The notes under the pieces: model-generated | Seen by the model: the letters and a program-made list of their open reading frames with translations, nothing else | The model's database searches: none | What the model was told of the DNA's origin: nothing | Shown here: piece after piece, positions 1 to 9,073 of the stretch | How positions within the stretch are numbered: the stretch's first letter is position 1 | How the letters are laid out: every line of letters begins with the position of its first letter | Made by a program: the position numbers and the translations under genes | Assembly: GCF_900104575.1 (NCBI RefSeq) | Contig: NZ_LT629731.1 | Coordinates: 2,551,804 to 2,615,803 of the forward strand | Origin: Bacillus tuaregi | GTDB taxonomy: Bacteria; Bacillota; Bacilli; Bacillales; Cytobacillaceae | Length of the DNA stretch: 64,000 nucleotides | Direction of reading: 5' to 3'

Positions 1-990
1 TTCCTCAAGCCTTAGCTGGCATAAGACCTCATCATTCTCTGTTTCAATTACATTACGGTCAAAAAAGACAATTCTACCCATAACCTCAGCGGTACCAATA
101 TGACATTTAATCGGCATCCGCTGCTTCACAATATAATCTAAATCATTAACGACCTGCATGGCAACATCAATGGTTTTCGTGACAATAAAATGCTCAGAAG
201 AAACCAGCACATCCCCACGCTCGAGCTGTTCCTTTGCGACAGCGGAAAGGTTAATGGCCGCTCGTTGTCCGGCAACCGCATGGTCAACAGCTTGGTGATG
301 AACCTGAATTTGTCTTGCCCGCACCAGCAGACCTTTTGGCAGCACGCTTAAGGCCTGACCTTCGGTAACCGTTCCTTCATAAACCGTTCCTCTCACAACC
401 GTTCCCTGTCCCTTAACAGTAAATACCTGATCAATCGGTAATCGAAAAGCACCGCGGAAATCACGCATTTCCTGTTCTTTTAATGTAGCAATGATTGCAG
501 ACTTTAACTCTTCTACACCCTTTTTAGAAACACTATCAACCAGTACATATGGCATACGTTCAAAGACAGTATCCTTCAGTTCATCAAAGATTTCTTCCTT
601 GACCACTTCAATTAATTCTTCCTCTACCCGATCAATCTTTGTAATGGCAACCATTCCATTCTTAATACCAAGAAATTTCAGGATTTCAAGATGCTCCCTT
701 GTCTGCGGCATCACACCTTCATCTGCTGCCACAACTAATACGACTAAATCAATGCCTGCTACTCCGGCAATCATTTGCCTGATAAATCGTTCATGACCTG
801 GAACATCAATAACCGATATTTGAAGCTCTTCATCCTCGTATAAGGGTGCAAAACCAAGTTCAATCGAAATATTTCGTTCCTTTTCTTCCTTTAATCGGTC
901 TGTATCGACATTCGTCAATGCTTTTGTAAGGGTTGTCTTACCATGGTCGATATGACCAGCCATCCCAATGGTGAAATATCGTTTACTCAT
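1..990 (-). CDS. selB: Selenocysteine-specific elongation factor SelB, N-terminal 330 codons (gene runs off the left edge)
   Basis: SelB is the GTPase that delivers Sec-tRNA to UGA codons with a SECIS element. The reverse-strand translation begins MSKRYFTIGMAGHIDHGKTT and shows the P-loop GHIDHGKT, the switch II motif DVPGHERFI and the guanine-specificity motif TKID. The segment KEEKERNISIELGF separates SelB from EF-Tu. EF-Tu-like domains 2 and 3 follow; the C-terminal winged-helix domains lie outside the window. The ATG at 988-990 has an AGGTGG site 5 nt upstream, and a TATAAT-like -10 lies near 1032-1037. No selA, selD or tRNA-Sec gene is in the window. The ORF has no stop here because it continues past base 1. 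Confidence 0.93.
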   Translation of the reverse strand, partial: MSKRYFTIGMAGHIDHGKTTLTKALTNVDTDRLKEEKERNISIELGFAPLYEDEELQISVIDVPGHERFIRQMIAGVAGIDLVVLVVAADEGVMPQTREHLEILKFLGIKNGMVAITKIDRVEEELIEVVKEEIFDELKDTVFERMPYVLVDSVSKKGVEELKSAIIATLKEQEMRDFRGAFRLPIDQVFTVKGQGTVVRGTVYEGTVTEGQALSVLPKGLLVRARQIQVHHQAVDHAVAGQRAAINLSAVAKEQLERGDVLVSSEHFIVTKTIDVAMQVVNDLDYIVKQRMPIKCHIGTAEVMGRIVFFDRNVIETENDEVLCQLRLEE

Positions 991-1125
991 TCTAGCCACC
1001 TGCTTTTATGTATGTATCCATTTACTTTTTCATTATATCATGTTGTCGTATCTGTGAAACGGTAGTAATTATACGAAAAAGGCAGACATACAAGGAAAAG
1101 TTCGTTTTCCTTGTATGCAGGATTA

Positions 1126-4100
1126 TTAGCCATTTAAAAATTGAAATTCTGTCCGACTTCCGCTCTTTGTCGCTACCACTTCAAGTCTAGCATCAATTCT
1201 TTCCTTCAATTCTGGAACATGAGAAATAATCCCGACAAGACGTCCGCTCGATTGGATATCAATTAGTGCTTCAATAGATTGGTCCAGTGATTCTGGATCA
1301 AGCGTCCCAAAACCTTCATCAATAAACATCGTTTCCAGTGAAACGCCGCCAGCATATTGCTGCACAATATCTGCTAGTCCTAATGCTAAAGAGAGAGCAG
1401 CTTTAAAGCTCTCACCGCCTGAAAGGGTTTTGACATGGCGCTCCTGACCCGTGTATTGGTCAAACACCAGTAGCTCTAGACCACTTTGCACATTTCCTTT
1501 CGACCGATCCGTTTTACGAAGAAGTTCATAACGTCCACTAGTCATTTTCTTTAAACGCTCATTTGCTTCGCGGAGGATATCATCAAGAAAAGCTGCCAGC
1601 ACATACCTTTCAAACGTAATCCTGTGATTATTCTGTCCCTTTGCCATTTCATATAGATGGCCGATTAGTTCAAACTTTTCTTCAAGAGTCTTTATTTCAT
1701 TGTTAATAGCTTGCACTTTTTCCGTAATTTGTTCATTTTCAGCTTTTCTTACATAAAGCCTGTTATATAGGTTTTGGATGGAAAGAATATCACTCTTAAT
1801 CTTTTCTAATACAGCATTCAGCCCTTCAAGATCTGGCACTTTCATATTCATAAGTACTCTTTCCAATTCTTCAAATCGATCCTTGACGGAACGATATTCC
1901 TCATGATAGGAACGAACCTCCTGCTGCAGCTGTTTAATTTCTGGCTCGGTTTTTTTCGCATTGGCATAGGAAGCGTATTCTCTAAAGCCCTGTTCCTCCA
2001 TTTTAGTTTTAAACATTTCACGTTCAATTTTCAGCTTTTGTTCAGATGCTTCAGCTTGTTTTTCAGCTTCCTCACAGCGTGCCGTTTCAGTCAGGAGCAT
2101 TTCATTTGTCTTTTGAAATTGAGCCTGTACCTGCTCCAATTTTTTCAGTTGCTCCTCATATAGTGAAACCGCCTTTTTCAACTCGGCTTCAAATGCAGAA
2201 ATCGATTGTAAACCTTCAGGAATTTTCTCCTTCTTTTGTAAAAGGAGTGTATTCTTTTCGGTATATTGAATCGTTAAATGGTTATGCTCTTCTGTTATTT
2301 CTGTAAGTTGGGCCTGTCTTTCTCTTAATTCTTGCTCATAGGATTCGATTTGTTCTTCAAGCATAACGAGCCTTTTCTTCTGCTCCTGAAGCATGGCCTG
2401 TCTTTGACTAAGCTGTCGCTTTTCAGCCTCGACAGTATTTTTCACTATGTCGAGCTCGGAAATAGCGAAATGGTCCCGATCATCAATTATCCCCCTTTGA
2501 AGCTCTGTCAACGTTTCTTCCAGCGCTTTCTCTGTGGACTGTGCTCTCAATAGTGTTGATTCAGCCTGACGTTTTTCTTCTTCTAAATTAGCCAGCTGCA
2601 GTTTCGCCGCTCTTATATCCTCCTCAGATGGAATCTCCTTTTTTTCATTAAGTGCCGGATTAGGGTGATCGATGGACCCACAAACGGGGCATTCCATCCC
2701 ATTCTTTAATTGACCAGCTAAAATCGCAGCCTGACCATGCAGCCATTTTTGTTCCAGCTCTTGAACAAGAAGGACCGCATCCTTATAGCGGGACTGTGCT
2801 TGATCAAAAAGACCTGTCAGCCGCTGACCTTTCTTCTTTGCTTCTTGAAAGTCCTTGTAGTATTGCTCACATTTGATAATTTTCTGGTAAACATTTTCCA
2901 GCTTGTCCATCATTCGTTCATTTTCATAATAGGTCACCTGCTGAAGTTCAAGTTGCTTTTTTTCGGACTGAATCAATTGGATTGATTCGTTCATTGTTTT
3001 TATTCGTTCTTCATTGGTCTTTTTATCGAGAAGCCCATCCTGCAGCTGTTTATGGAGCCTTTTGACCTCCTGACTATATGACGATAGCGAACGGACATCT
3101 CCTTCTATTTGCTTTAAGTGATGTACGTTTTCTAATAGAGCTTGACGGTGATGTTCTTTTTCCTTTTCCTTATTCAGTCTAAGCTCCCATTCAGCATATG
3201 ATTGCGTTAAAGCCGCTTTTTTATCCCGAATAACTGCCATATTTGCTTTAGCACTGTCAAGTTCGCGCTTCAAACGGTGACATAATTCTTCTTGGTTTGT
3301 CAACACGGCTGCCTTTTGAGCAAGGGTAATACAATCCTCCTTTTCATTAATCTCCTGTTTTTGCGCCTCCAGCTCTCGTTTTCTAATCTGCAGTTCATCT
3401 CGTGCCTGCAACTGTTTCATGATGGCTTCTCCTTCATACAACTGCTGCTGAACCTTTTCTTTTTCAGCTTCCTTCAAGCTCATATTCGTTTGCAGCTGCA
3501 GAAGCTCTGTCGCTAACAGCTCAATTTCTTCTTTCAAGAGCGGAAGTAGCTTCACATCATTTTCAGGCTCCTCTTTAAGAACACGCTTAAGCTCTTCAAG
3601 CAAGACAGGCTGAATACGGCTTAGATTTTGGTTCCGCTCATTCGTTTGTCTTTCTACTGCATTTTTCAGCTCTGTTGCTTCTTCCTTTAGCTTCTCCTCC
3701 ACTCTTTTATATATTTCCGTATGAAATAACCGTTGAAGAATCAGTTCTTTCTCTTTGCTGTCAGAGGTTAACAGCTTTCGAAACTCTCCCTGTGGAATCA
3801 TAAGGATTTGCCGAAATTGATTACTATCAATAAGCATGATTTCTTTTATTTTCACATCCACATCACGAACATTGGATGCTAGGATTCGATAGCCTTCCTC
3901 ATCTGCCACATATAGCTCCGCCTTTGCCCCAACCATTGTCATGCCTTCTCCGCGATCCTTTTTCTTTTCCTGCTGCGGTGAACGTCGAATCAAATAGGTT
4001 TTATTACGCAATCTGAACTCCAGCTCGACTTCAGTTAAAAAATGGTCGCTGGCAAATTGACTGCGAAGCTCTGAGCCATTTCGATCCTCTCCACTTGCTT

Positions 4101-4263
4101 TGCCATAGATGGCATAGCTGATTCCATCAAAAATAGTTGTTTTCCCGGCACCTGTTTTTCCAGAAATGACAAACATCGTACGTGAGCCAAGTAAAGTAAA
4201 ATCAATTTCCTCTTTAGCAGCATATGGACCAAAAGCCTGCATCGTTAATTTTAGCGGTCTCAT
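1126..4263 (-). CDS. sbcC: Nuclease SbcCD subunit C (SMC-like ATPase)
   Basis: SbcC is the Rad50-like ATPase of the SbcCD complex, which opens hairpins and processes double-strand ends. The 1045-aa product has a P-loop (GKTGAGKT, about residues 35-42), a long heptad-rich coiled coil rich in E, K, Q and L, a zinc hook CPVCG near residues 520-525, a second coiled-coil arm, an ABC signature (LSGGESFKAAL, about 940-950) and a Walker B region (MFIDEGFGTLD). Length is typical. Its ATG overlaps the stop of the upstream sbcD gene by 4 nt, so the two are translationally coupled. Confidence 0.96.
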   Translation of the reverse strand: MRPLKLTMQAFGPYAAKEEIDFTLLGSRTMFVISGKTGAGKTTIFDGISYAIYGKASGEDRNGSELRSQFASDHFLTEVELEFRLRNKTYLIRRSPQQEKKKDRGEGMTMVGAKAELYVADEEGYRILASNVRDVDVKIKEIMLIDSNQFRQILMIPQGEFRKLLTSDSKEKELILQRLFHTEIYKRVEEKLKEEATELKNAVERQTNERNQNLSRIQPVLLEELKRVLKEEPENDVKLLPLLKEEIELLATELLQLQTNMSLKEAEKEKVQQQLYEGEAIMKQLQARDELQIRKRELEAQKQEINEKEDCITLAQKAAVLTNQEELCHRLKRELDSAKANMAVIRDKKAALTQSYAEWELRLNKEKEKEHHRQALLENVHHLKQIEGDVRSLSSYSQEVKRLHKQLQDGLLDKKTNEERIKTMNESIQLIQSEKKQLELQQVTYYENERMMDKLENVYQKIIKCEQYYKDFQEAKKKGQRLTGLFDQAQSRYKDAVLLVQELEQKWLHGQAAILAGQLKNGMECPVCGSIDHPNPALNEKKEIPSEEDIRAAKLQLANLEEEKRQAESTLLRAQSTEKALEETLTELQRGIIDDRDHFAISELDIVKNTVEAEKRQLSQRQAMLQEQKKRLVMLEEQIESYEQELRERQAQLTEITEEHNHLTIQYTEKNTLLLQKKEKIPEGLQSISAFEAELKKAVSLYEEQLKKLEQVQAQFQKTNEMLLTETARCEEAEKQAEASEQKLKIEREMFKTKMEEQGFREYASYANAKKTEPEIKQLQQEVRSYHEEYRSVKDRFEELERVLMNMKVPDLEGLNAVLEKIKSDILSIQNLYNRLYVRKAENEQITEKVQAINNEIKTLEEKFELIGHLYEMAKGQNNHRITFERYVLAAFLDDILREANERLKKMTSGRYELLRKTDRSKGNVQSGLELLVFDQYTGQERHVKTLSGGESFKAALSLALGLADIVQQYAGGVSLETMFIDEGFGTLDPESLDQSIEALIDIQSSGRLVGIISHVPELKERIDARLEVVATKSGSRTEFQFLNG

Positions 4264-5405
4264 TTTGCCACCTCTTCCTTCAGTACTTTCCCGATTATTT
4301 CATTCATAACTTTTCGTTTACTCTCCGTAAACTCAAGTGTGGTCATCTCAGAATAAAATTGTTCAAATAACTCAAGCTCAGATTTCCGATGATCCTTGAT
4401 GATCTGCATTTGCTGCTTTTTCTTCATATCTGTTTCGTGTATTTTCTTCTCTAAATGAAGAACATTTGGATAAATTTGCCTCAGTTTGCCTATCGGATCT
4501 AATAGAGCCCCTTCATCGAGAAGAGTGACCTTTAAATAGTCATCGACATTTTCATTTTGGTAGAATTTTGGATCAAGGAGCTGCTCTAAGGTACCCTCTA
4601 TCTCACGCATATCATATCTCGGGGACAAGGAACGATATCGTATATCAAACTGACCTTTTTCATCCATTTCGATGATGGAGACAGATTTTTTTTGCTTAGC
4701 TTCTGAAAAAGAATATTTCATTAACGAGCCGGAATATTTCACTTTAGGATGCTGGATTGCATCGGGGCTGTGAAGATGTCCAAGTGCCGTATAGGAAAAT
4801 GACTCAAACAGATCAGCAGAAACACAACCCGAGCCTCCCACTGACAAGGTTCGCTCAGAATCACTTGTGGCACCACCTAAAACAAAGGCATGTCCAACTA
4901 ATACATTGGGTTCATTGACCCGCAAATCTTTTTCAATTCTTTGCATCATTGCTTTCATCGCATCCTGATGAGAGTGGATGCTGTCATTATCAAGTAATTG
5001 CCGGACTATTCCAGGTTCTGCATAGGGTAATAAATAAAAATTAACTCCCTTTATTGAAATAGGACGAAGCTCCTTTTCGACTTTACCAGCTAGATAGAAT
5101 TGACTGTTGCGATACCATGAGCTGCCGAATGACAGACGCTCAGCACTATCATGATTCCCTGATATCGCGACTACCGGAACTTCTAACTCTACATTTATTT
5201 TATAAAGTATTTCATCTAATAGTCCGACTGCGTCTGTCGGAGGAACGGAACGGTCATATAGATCTCCCGCAATCACCACAGCATCCGGCTGTTCTTCTTC
5301 TACAAGCTCGACAAATTGATCCAAGATAAACCGTTGGTCCTCTGTCATATAAACACCGTGCACCAATTTCCCCAAATGCCAATCAGCTGTATGGATAAAT
5401 TTCAA
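4260..5405 (-). CDS. sbcD: Nuclease SbcCD subunit D (Mre11-like exonuclease)
   Basis: SbcD is the metallophosphoesterase nuclease subunit partnering SbcC. Conserved motifs are HTADWHLG (metal ligands D and H), AGDLYDR, GNHDSAERL and a later VGHAF and GHLH. I place the start at the TTG at 5403-5405. It follows a GAGG site at 8 nt and gives the family-typical N-terminus MKFIHTADWHLG. A GTG three codons earlier would sit directly on the ribosome binding site. The product is 381 aa and the stop overlaps sbcC by 4 nt. Confidence 0.95.
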   Translation of the reverse strand: MKFIHTADWHLGKLVHGVYMTEDQRFILDQFVELVEEEQPDAVVIAGDLYDRSVPPTDAVGLLDEILYKINVELEVPVVAISGNHDSAERLSFGSSWYRNSQFYLAGKVEKELRPISIKGVNFYLLPYAEPGIVRQLLDNDSIHSHQDAMKAMMQRIEKDLRVNEPNVLVGHAFVLGGATSDSERTLSVGGSGCVSADLFESFSYTALGHLHSPDAIQHPKVKYSGSLMKYSFSEAKQKKSVSIIEMDEKGQFDIRYRSLSPRYDMREIEGTLEQLLDPKFYQNENVDDYLKVTLLDEGALLDPIGKLRQIYPNVLHLEKKIHETDMKKKQQMQIIKDHRKSELELFEQFYSEMTTLEFTESKRKVMNEIIGKVLKEEVAK

Positions 5406-5520
5406 CCGCTTCACCTCATTTTTCTATTCTCAGATTCTTCTATTATAACAAATAAGTAAACACTATTAACGGGCCTAAATATGGCAGCACGTTTGAGTCA
5501 TATTCATTTATAGGGACAAA

Positions 5521-5547
5521 ATCAACTTCACCGGTCGAATTTGCGTC
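5521..5547. repeat. Copy 1 of a dispersed 27-bp intergenic repeat
   Basis: Bases 5521-5547 match 52518-52544 at 24 of 27 positions, including a shared 14-base core GTCGAATTTGCGTC. Both copies are intergenic and in the same orientation. A looser similarity (ATTA, then CCTG) may extend the match. Function is unknown. Confidence 0.6.
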
Positions 5548-5571
5548 ATTAACCTGTTCAACCGTTAGACG

Positions 5572-5604
5572 CAAAAAAACAGCTCAACGATTGATTGAGC
5601 TGTT
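5572..5604 (-). terminator. Rho-independent terminator of the cold-shock gene
   Basis: A 10-bp perfect stem (AACAGCTCAA with TTGAGCTGTT) has a 7-nt loop. On the minus strand it is followed by a run of seven T. It lies just after the csp stop. Confidence 0.85.
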
Positions 5605-5624
5605 AGATACCTATTTTAAGAGAA

Positions 5625-5825
5625 TTATATTTTAGTTACGTTAGCCGCTTGAGGTCCGCGAGCACCTTCTACTACTTCAAACGAAACTTCTTGACCTTCT
5701 TCTAGTGTTTTGAAACCATCAGCTTGGATTGCAGAGTAATGTACAAAAACATCATTTCCATCTTCAGCTTCAATAAATCCGAAGCCTTTTTCTGAGTTAA
5801 ACCATTTTACTTTACCGTTTTTCAT
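5625..5825 (-). CDS. Cold-shock protein, CspA/CspB/CspD family
   Basis: This is a single-domain RNA chaperone of 66 aa. The RNP1 motif KGFGFIE and RNP2-like VFVHYSAI are present, with a C-terminal [10 protein letters not shown] as in Bacillus Csp proteins. A strong AGGAGG-like site precedes the ATG. It is a monocistronic gene with its own terminator (5572-5604) and a promoter about 150 nt upstream, giving the long 5' leader typical of csp mRNAs. Which B. subtilis paralogue (CspB, CspC or CspD) it corresponds to cannot be settled here. Confidence 0.95.
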   Translation of the reverse strand: MKNGKVKWFNSEKGFGFIEAEDGNDVFVHYSAIQADGFKTLEEGQEVSFEVVEGARGPQAANVTKI

Positions 5826-6250
5826 AAAAAAAAATCCTCCTAGTGGCTGCTATGCCAAAAAAATTTTACCATTTACAACGTTGATAGTTTTACTTTCATT
5901 ACTCATCCAAACTACGGTCAAACCTGTGAATAAGCAGCATGCAATAATCTAACACGATGCATAACGGTTAAATAAAATTTATCATTTTTAGTAAAGATTG
6001 TCAAGAAATCAAAGGGGTGAAAACCCTTTGATAATAAGGATGTAAGCCCTGTCATAAACGTTATTTTACTAGCGGAGAATATCCATTCTTCTTGCTTATT
6101 TGACACAAAAACATGCGAAAGGATTAAAAGCTGAAACCTAACGAGGAAGAAGTATCCATTGGATAAAATCTCAGAAGTTAGTAACCTTACTTACAAGATT
6201 TTCCCCATTGTTCATTCTAGCCCTTCATTATGAATCAGCTTTTCATTTTT
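5826..6250. other. 425-nt gene-free leader and promoter region of the cold-shock gene
   Basis: The stretch holds the csp promoter and long 5' leader on the minus strand. Further upstream is a perfect 8-bp inverted repeat, TCAAAGGG ... CCCTTTGA at 6008-6030. A 62-codon ORF across it has no ribosome binding site and no recognisable content. Nothing else is seen up to the end of the ParR-like gene. Confidence 0.6.
5976..6004 (-). promoter_or_regulatory. Sigma-A promoter of the cold-shock gene
   Basis: On the minus strand there is a consensus -35 TTGACA (6004-5999), a 17-nt spacer and a -10-like TAAATT (5981-5976). Transcription from here gives a leader of roughly 145 nt before the csp ATG, a length usual for cold-regulated mRNAs. 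Confidence 0.65.
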
Positions 6251-6637
6251 TTATCCACCAAAAGCCTCGAGGATTTCCTCTAATTCCTTTAAGTCGACAT
6301 CAATGCCCGCTTTGATTGATTTCTGTTGCTGAACATTTTGCTGCAAAGCTCTGTTAATTGGCTGGGAAGGCCGTTCCTGAAGCAGTCTTTTTATTTCAAA
6401 TAACTCGGATAAAACCTCTTCATTACTCCCGCTCCCACCACTCGGCTTCTTTGGATGCAGATAGTTAGTAAGTGCAGACATCACAAGGTGGACAAGAGTA
6501 CTATTTTCGGCATGATATTCAATTTGTTCTTGAACTTTTTGCGAAACAGCATACGATTCCCCTGTTGATACATCGATGAACTTTTCTGGAATCATAATCG
6601 CCACTTTGTTGACGTAATCTGTGTGAATTTTCGACAT
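6251..6637 (-). CDS. Small protein downstream of a ParM-like actin; possible ParR-type adaptor
   Basis: The product is 128 aa and I do not recognise the sequence itself. It reads MSKIHTDYVNKVAIMIPE, then a putative helical region up to about residue 70, then a Gly/Ser-rich linker (KKPSGGSGSNE) and a basic/acidic helical C-terminus. It lies 18 bp after the actin-like gene and is surely cotranscribed with it. That is the position of the DNA-binding adaptor in ParMRC, AlfAB and Alp7AR systems, which diverge beyond easy recognition. The start is the ATG at 6635-6637 with AAGGTG 6 nt upstream; the GTG three codons earlier is less well placed. The assignment rests on context only. Confidence 0.5.
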   Translation of the reverse strand: MSKIHTDYVNKVAIMIPEKFIDVSTGESYAVSQKVQEQIEYHAENSTLVHLVMSALTNYLHPKKPSGGSGSNEEVLSELFEIKRLLQERPSQPINRALQQNVQQQKSIKAGIDVDLKELEEILEAFGG

Positions 6638-6655
6638 TTCCGTCACCTTCTACTT

Positions 6656-7846
6656 TTAAACCTTAATGGTTTCATAATCAACTGTGCTTACCTGTTCTTT
6701 CTTCAATTGGTTCATTTTGGCCAGAATCATCAATCCAAGTACATTCAGCTTCTCCATATCTTCTGGGAAATAGAGCTGAATGGGGCGACCTCTTTCTGCC
6801 CATTTGACAGCTGCCTGCTGGATTTGTTTTTGGGCTAATTTTGCGGCACCGCCAACGGCAATATACCGAGCTGCTCCTTTTATTTCCGTTGAACTGCTTC
6901 TGACACGGTCGAAATACTCCAAATATTTACTAGCCATCGCTCTTAATTGTGGAATAATATATTTACTAATATCCTTCTTTACTCCTGCAAACGGCTCTAC
7001 ATACCATTCTGATTGGCCTTTTGCCAGCTTTTCCTCTAATTCTGAACGGGAGTCAAACCGATAAAGTTCATTTTTACTCACCTTTTGAATGATATGGTCA
7101 AGGAACTGATTAATCCCAAATGGCTCCCCTTCTATCGATGCAACTGGTTTATTATTTTTAATGCCGACAAAATCAACCGTATCGCCGCCTAAATCTCCTA
7201 TGATTACTCCTTTTTGCGAATCCTTGACAATGGAATCATCATGTATTCCTAATGTATCCTGATCTCTTGTAAGTCCAAGGTAGGCGCATGCTCCCTCTGC
7301 ACCAATCACTACATCATGGACATGGAGCTTGACCGTGATTTCCTTCGGCTCAGAAACCCCAGGTACTTTATGAAAAATAATTGTATGAGTACCGATCAAC
7401 CGCTGTTTGAAGATATCCTTTTTCTCTTTATATTGGGTCGTTGGTAATGATGCAGCCAATTGATCAATATGATAATTAATCTCTGTATCTTCATGGTTAA
7501 CTAATACCGCATGATAGGCTGCTAAACCAAATAAAAGGATATAAGTACGATCTTCATCAACCTTTTGATTATTAATGCTTGTTAAACTTACATCTCGCTG
7601 TTTTGCAGCGCTTTTACCGATATAATAAATTTCTCGCTTATCAACAATCGCATGACTCTTTAATTCAATAATCAAATTCTCTTCAAAATTTACATCTTCA
7701 TCATCATATGGTTTCTCATAATATTCTTCATCAAACAAGGCCAAGGCATTTGGTATTTGGTATTCATTTACCATTCCACCATCTGATGCAATCGCTTTGT
7801 ACCAGCTGTTTCCAATATCTACAGCTAGAAAATGTTGGTTTTTCAT
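6656..7846 (-). CDS. Actin-like ATPase, ParM/StbA (Alp) family
   Basis: Bacterial actins of this family polymerise with ATP, most often to segregate plasmids. The 396-aa product has the actin phosphate-1 motif DIGNSWYKA near the N-terminus, phosphate-2 GDLGGDTVDFVGI near residue 215-225, and an adenosine-site VGGAAKLA near residue 350. Start: ATG at 7844-7846 after GGAGG. It is followed by the 128-aa protein as a two-gene operon, and it is divergent from the first spore-surface-like gene. No plasmid replication or partition genes are nearby, so this looks chromosomal. A role other than plasmid segregation is possible but not shown. Confidence 0.85.
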   Translation of the reverse strand: MKNQHFLAVDIGNSWYKAIASDGGMVNEYQIPNALALFDEEYYEKPYDDEDVNFEENLIIELKSHAIVDKREIYYIGKSAAKQRDVSLTSINNQKVDEDRTYILLFGLAAYHAVLVNHEDTEINYHIDQLAASLPTTQYKEKKDIFKQRLIGTHTIIFHKVPGVSEPKEITVKLHVHDVVIGAEGACAYLGLTRDQDTLGIHDDSIVKDSQKGVIIGDLGGDTVDFVGIKNNKPVASIEGEPFGINQFLDHIIQKVSKNELYRFDSRSELEEKLAKGQSEWYVEPFAGVKKDISKYIIPQLRAMASKYLEYFDRVRSSSTEIKGAARYIAVGGAAKLAQKQIQQAAVKWAERGRPIQLYFPEDMEKLNVLGLMILAKMNQLKKEQVSTVDYETIKV

Positions 7847-7985
7847 CGGGTATCAACCTCCTTCTGAATCTTATGCAAGATGGGCAGTTTGTTGTGCAAG
7901 TACCTATTTTAAAAAAGGTTTCCGTTTTCTGTCCAAATTCCACGTTTACACTGATACATACATCTAAGCGGAGAAAGTAAACATG

Positions 7986-7994
7986 CATAGGATA
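7986..7994 (+). promoter_or_regulatory. Candidate sigma-K -10 element
   Basis: CATAGGATA matches the sigma-K -10 consensus CATAnnnTA exactly and lies 32 nt before the ATG of the gene at 8026. I do not see a convincing AC-type -35 at 16-17 nt, so support is partial. Confidence 0.35.
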
Positions 7995-8025
7995 AATGGA
8001 AGATAGAATTAAGGAGGAAGAATAA

Positions 8026-8838
8026 ATGAGCGAGCAGCATAAAAAAGATTGTGTCGATTTAAATATCTCATCAACATTAGATGAAGTCGGCAGCACAATG
8101 AGTGATCCAACTACAACACCTGGTAACGGTGCAGGAAATGTCATTGCGCATGTACCAGTTACTCTAGCACAAAGAACCATTAATACTACACTAAGTGCGA
8201 ATATTCATTTCGACGACCCTGTATTAGAAATCAAGGATGTGAAGAAGAGAGTAAAAATTATTCAAAGTAGCCTGATGTTAAATCCAGTTGCAGAAGGTGA
8301 AAGTCCTTTTGGTCCAAACGGAGGAGGACATTTATTTGTCAGGGGGTTTGTGAGAAAGAATTTTCAATATGCATCACCGACTTATCGTGCTTCTGATAAT
8401 TGTGTCACTTCTGAAATGAGATCACACACGGTTGACTTGCCTTTTGAATTTTCAACCTTTATCCCTGAAGATGAATTTCTTACACCACCGCAGAGACCTG
8501 TATTAAATTCCCGTTCTGAATATGAGTTTTTCCGCTCTCAAAAACTAGGAAAAGGCTTCCCAGAAAAAGACCGCTTCCTTTCAAGTGACTTATCCCAGTT
8601 CCACCAAACGAGCACCCAATATTACAATCAGCTGCCATACTGTGAGCTGATTTCCAGTTCGATTTCGGAATGGGATGAGGCGACTGACCGGAAACCGCTT
8701 CATGGCGAAGCACCTTTCGAGGAAGGTTATTTCCATGATATGGTTGAAAAAATGTTCTTATCCTTTACCGTTAAAGTTCTACAGAATCAACAGATCGTAT
8801 TAGATGTGGCCAATAATGGCAATGGTAATGGGGATTAA
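8026..8838 (+). CDS. Spore-surface-like protein, paralogue 1 (CsxC/BC_2427-like)
   Basis: The product is 270 aa, soluble, with no signal peptide. The core carries DPVLEIKDVKKRVKI, then HLFVRGFVRKNFQYA, then SSDLSQFHQTSTQYYNQLPY and a C-terminal VKVLQNQQIVLDV. The same blocks recur in the genes at 9130, 10086 and, more weakly, 11422. From memory, proteins of this layout are annotated as CsxC or BC_2427 family and linked to the exosporium or outer spore coat. The KDVKKR...LFVKG...KNIQY pattern also recalls DUF3794/SipL-type domains. A good AGGAGG precedes the ATG. It ends in Gly/Asn-rich residues and is followed by a terminator, so it is probably monocistronic. Confidence 0.7.
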   Translation: MSEQHKKDCVDLNISSTLDEVGSTMSDPTTTPGNGAGNVIAHVPVTLAQRTINTTLSANIHFDDPVLEIKDVKKRVKIIQSSLMLNPVAEGESPFGPNGGGHLFVRGFVRKNFQYASPTYRASDNCVTSEMRSHTVDLPFEFSTFIPEDEFLTPPQRPVLNSRSEYEFFRSQKLGKGFPEKDRFLSSDLSQFHQTSTQYYNQLPYCELISSSISEWDEATDRKPLHGEAPFEEGYFHDMVEKMFLSFTVKVLQNQQIVLDVANNGNGNGD

Positions 8839-8860
8839 GTTATTATTCATATAAGGAAGA

Positions 8861-8912
8861 AACGGCATTATCATGTACACCATATTGGGAGGCATGATAA
8901 TGCTGTTTTTTT
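8861..8912 (+). terminator. Rho-independent terminator
   Basis: AACGGCATTATCATG pairs with CATGATAATGCTGTT, followed by a run of seven T. It terminates the 8026 gene. Confidence 0.85.
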
Positions 8913-9073
8913 ACCTAAATGATTTATTCATTTATATTCCAAACTATTGGATTGGTTCCTTCATTCCATTTATATAAATAAAAAATAAATTTATTTACGG
9001 AAAAACAAAGTGAAATCTTCAATCGAGACGTTTTCACTTGTTTTTGTACCGTTGTCTCTGGGCGAATACCCAT

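Noticed and set aside
491..796. 101-codon ORF on the plus strand
   Set aside because: It is a shadow of selB on the opposite strand.
6008..6030. Rho-independent terminator
   Set aside because: TCAAAGGG ... CCCTTTGA has no T run on either strand and no gene ends there.
5918..6106. 62-codon ORF on the minus strand in the csp leader
   Set aside because: No ribosome binding site, no recognisable domain, and it overlaps the csp promoter and leader.
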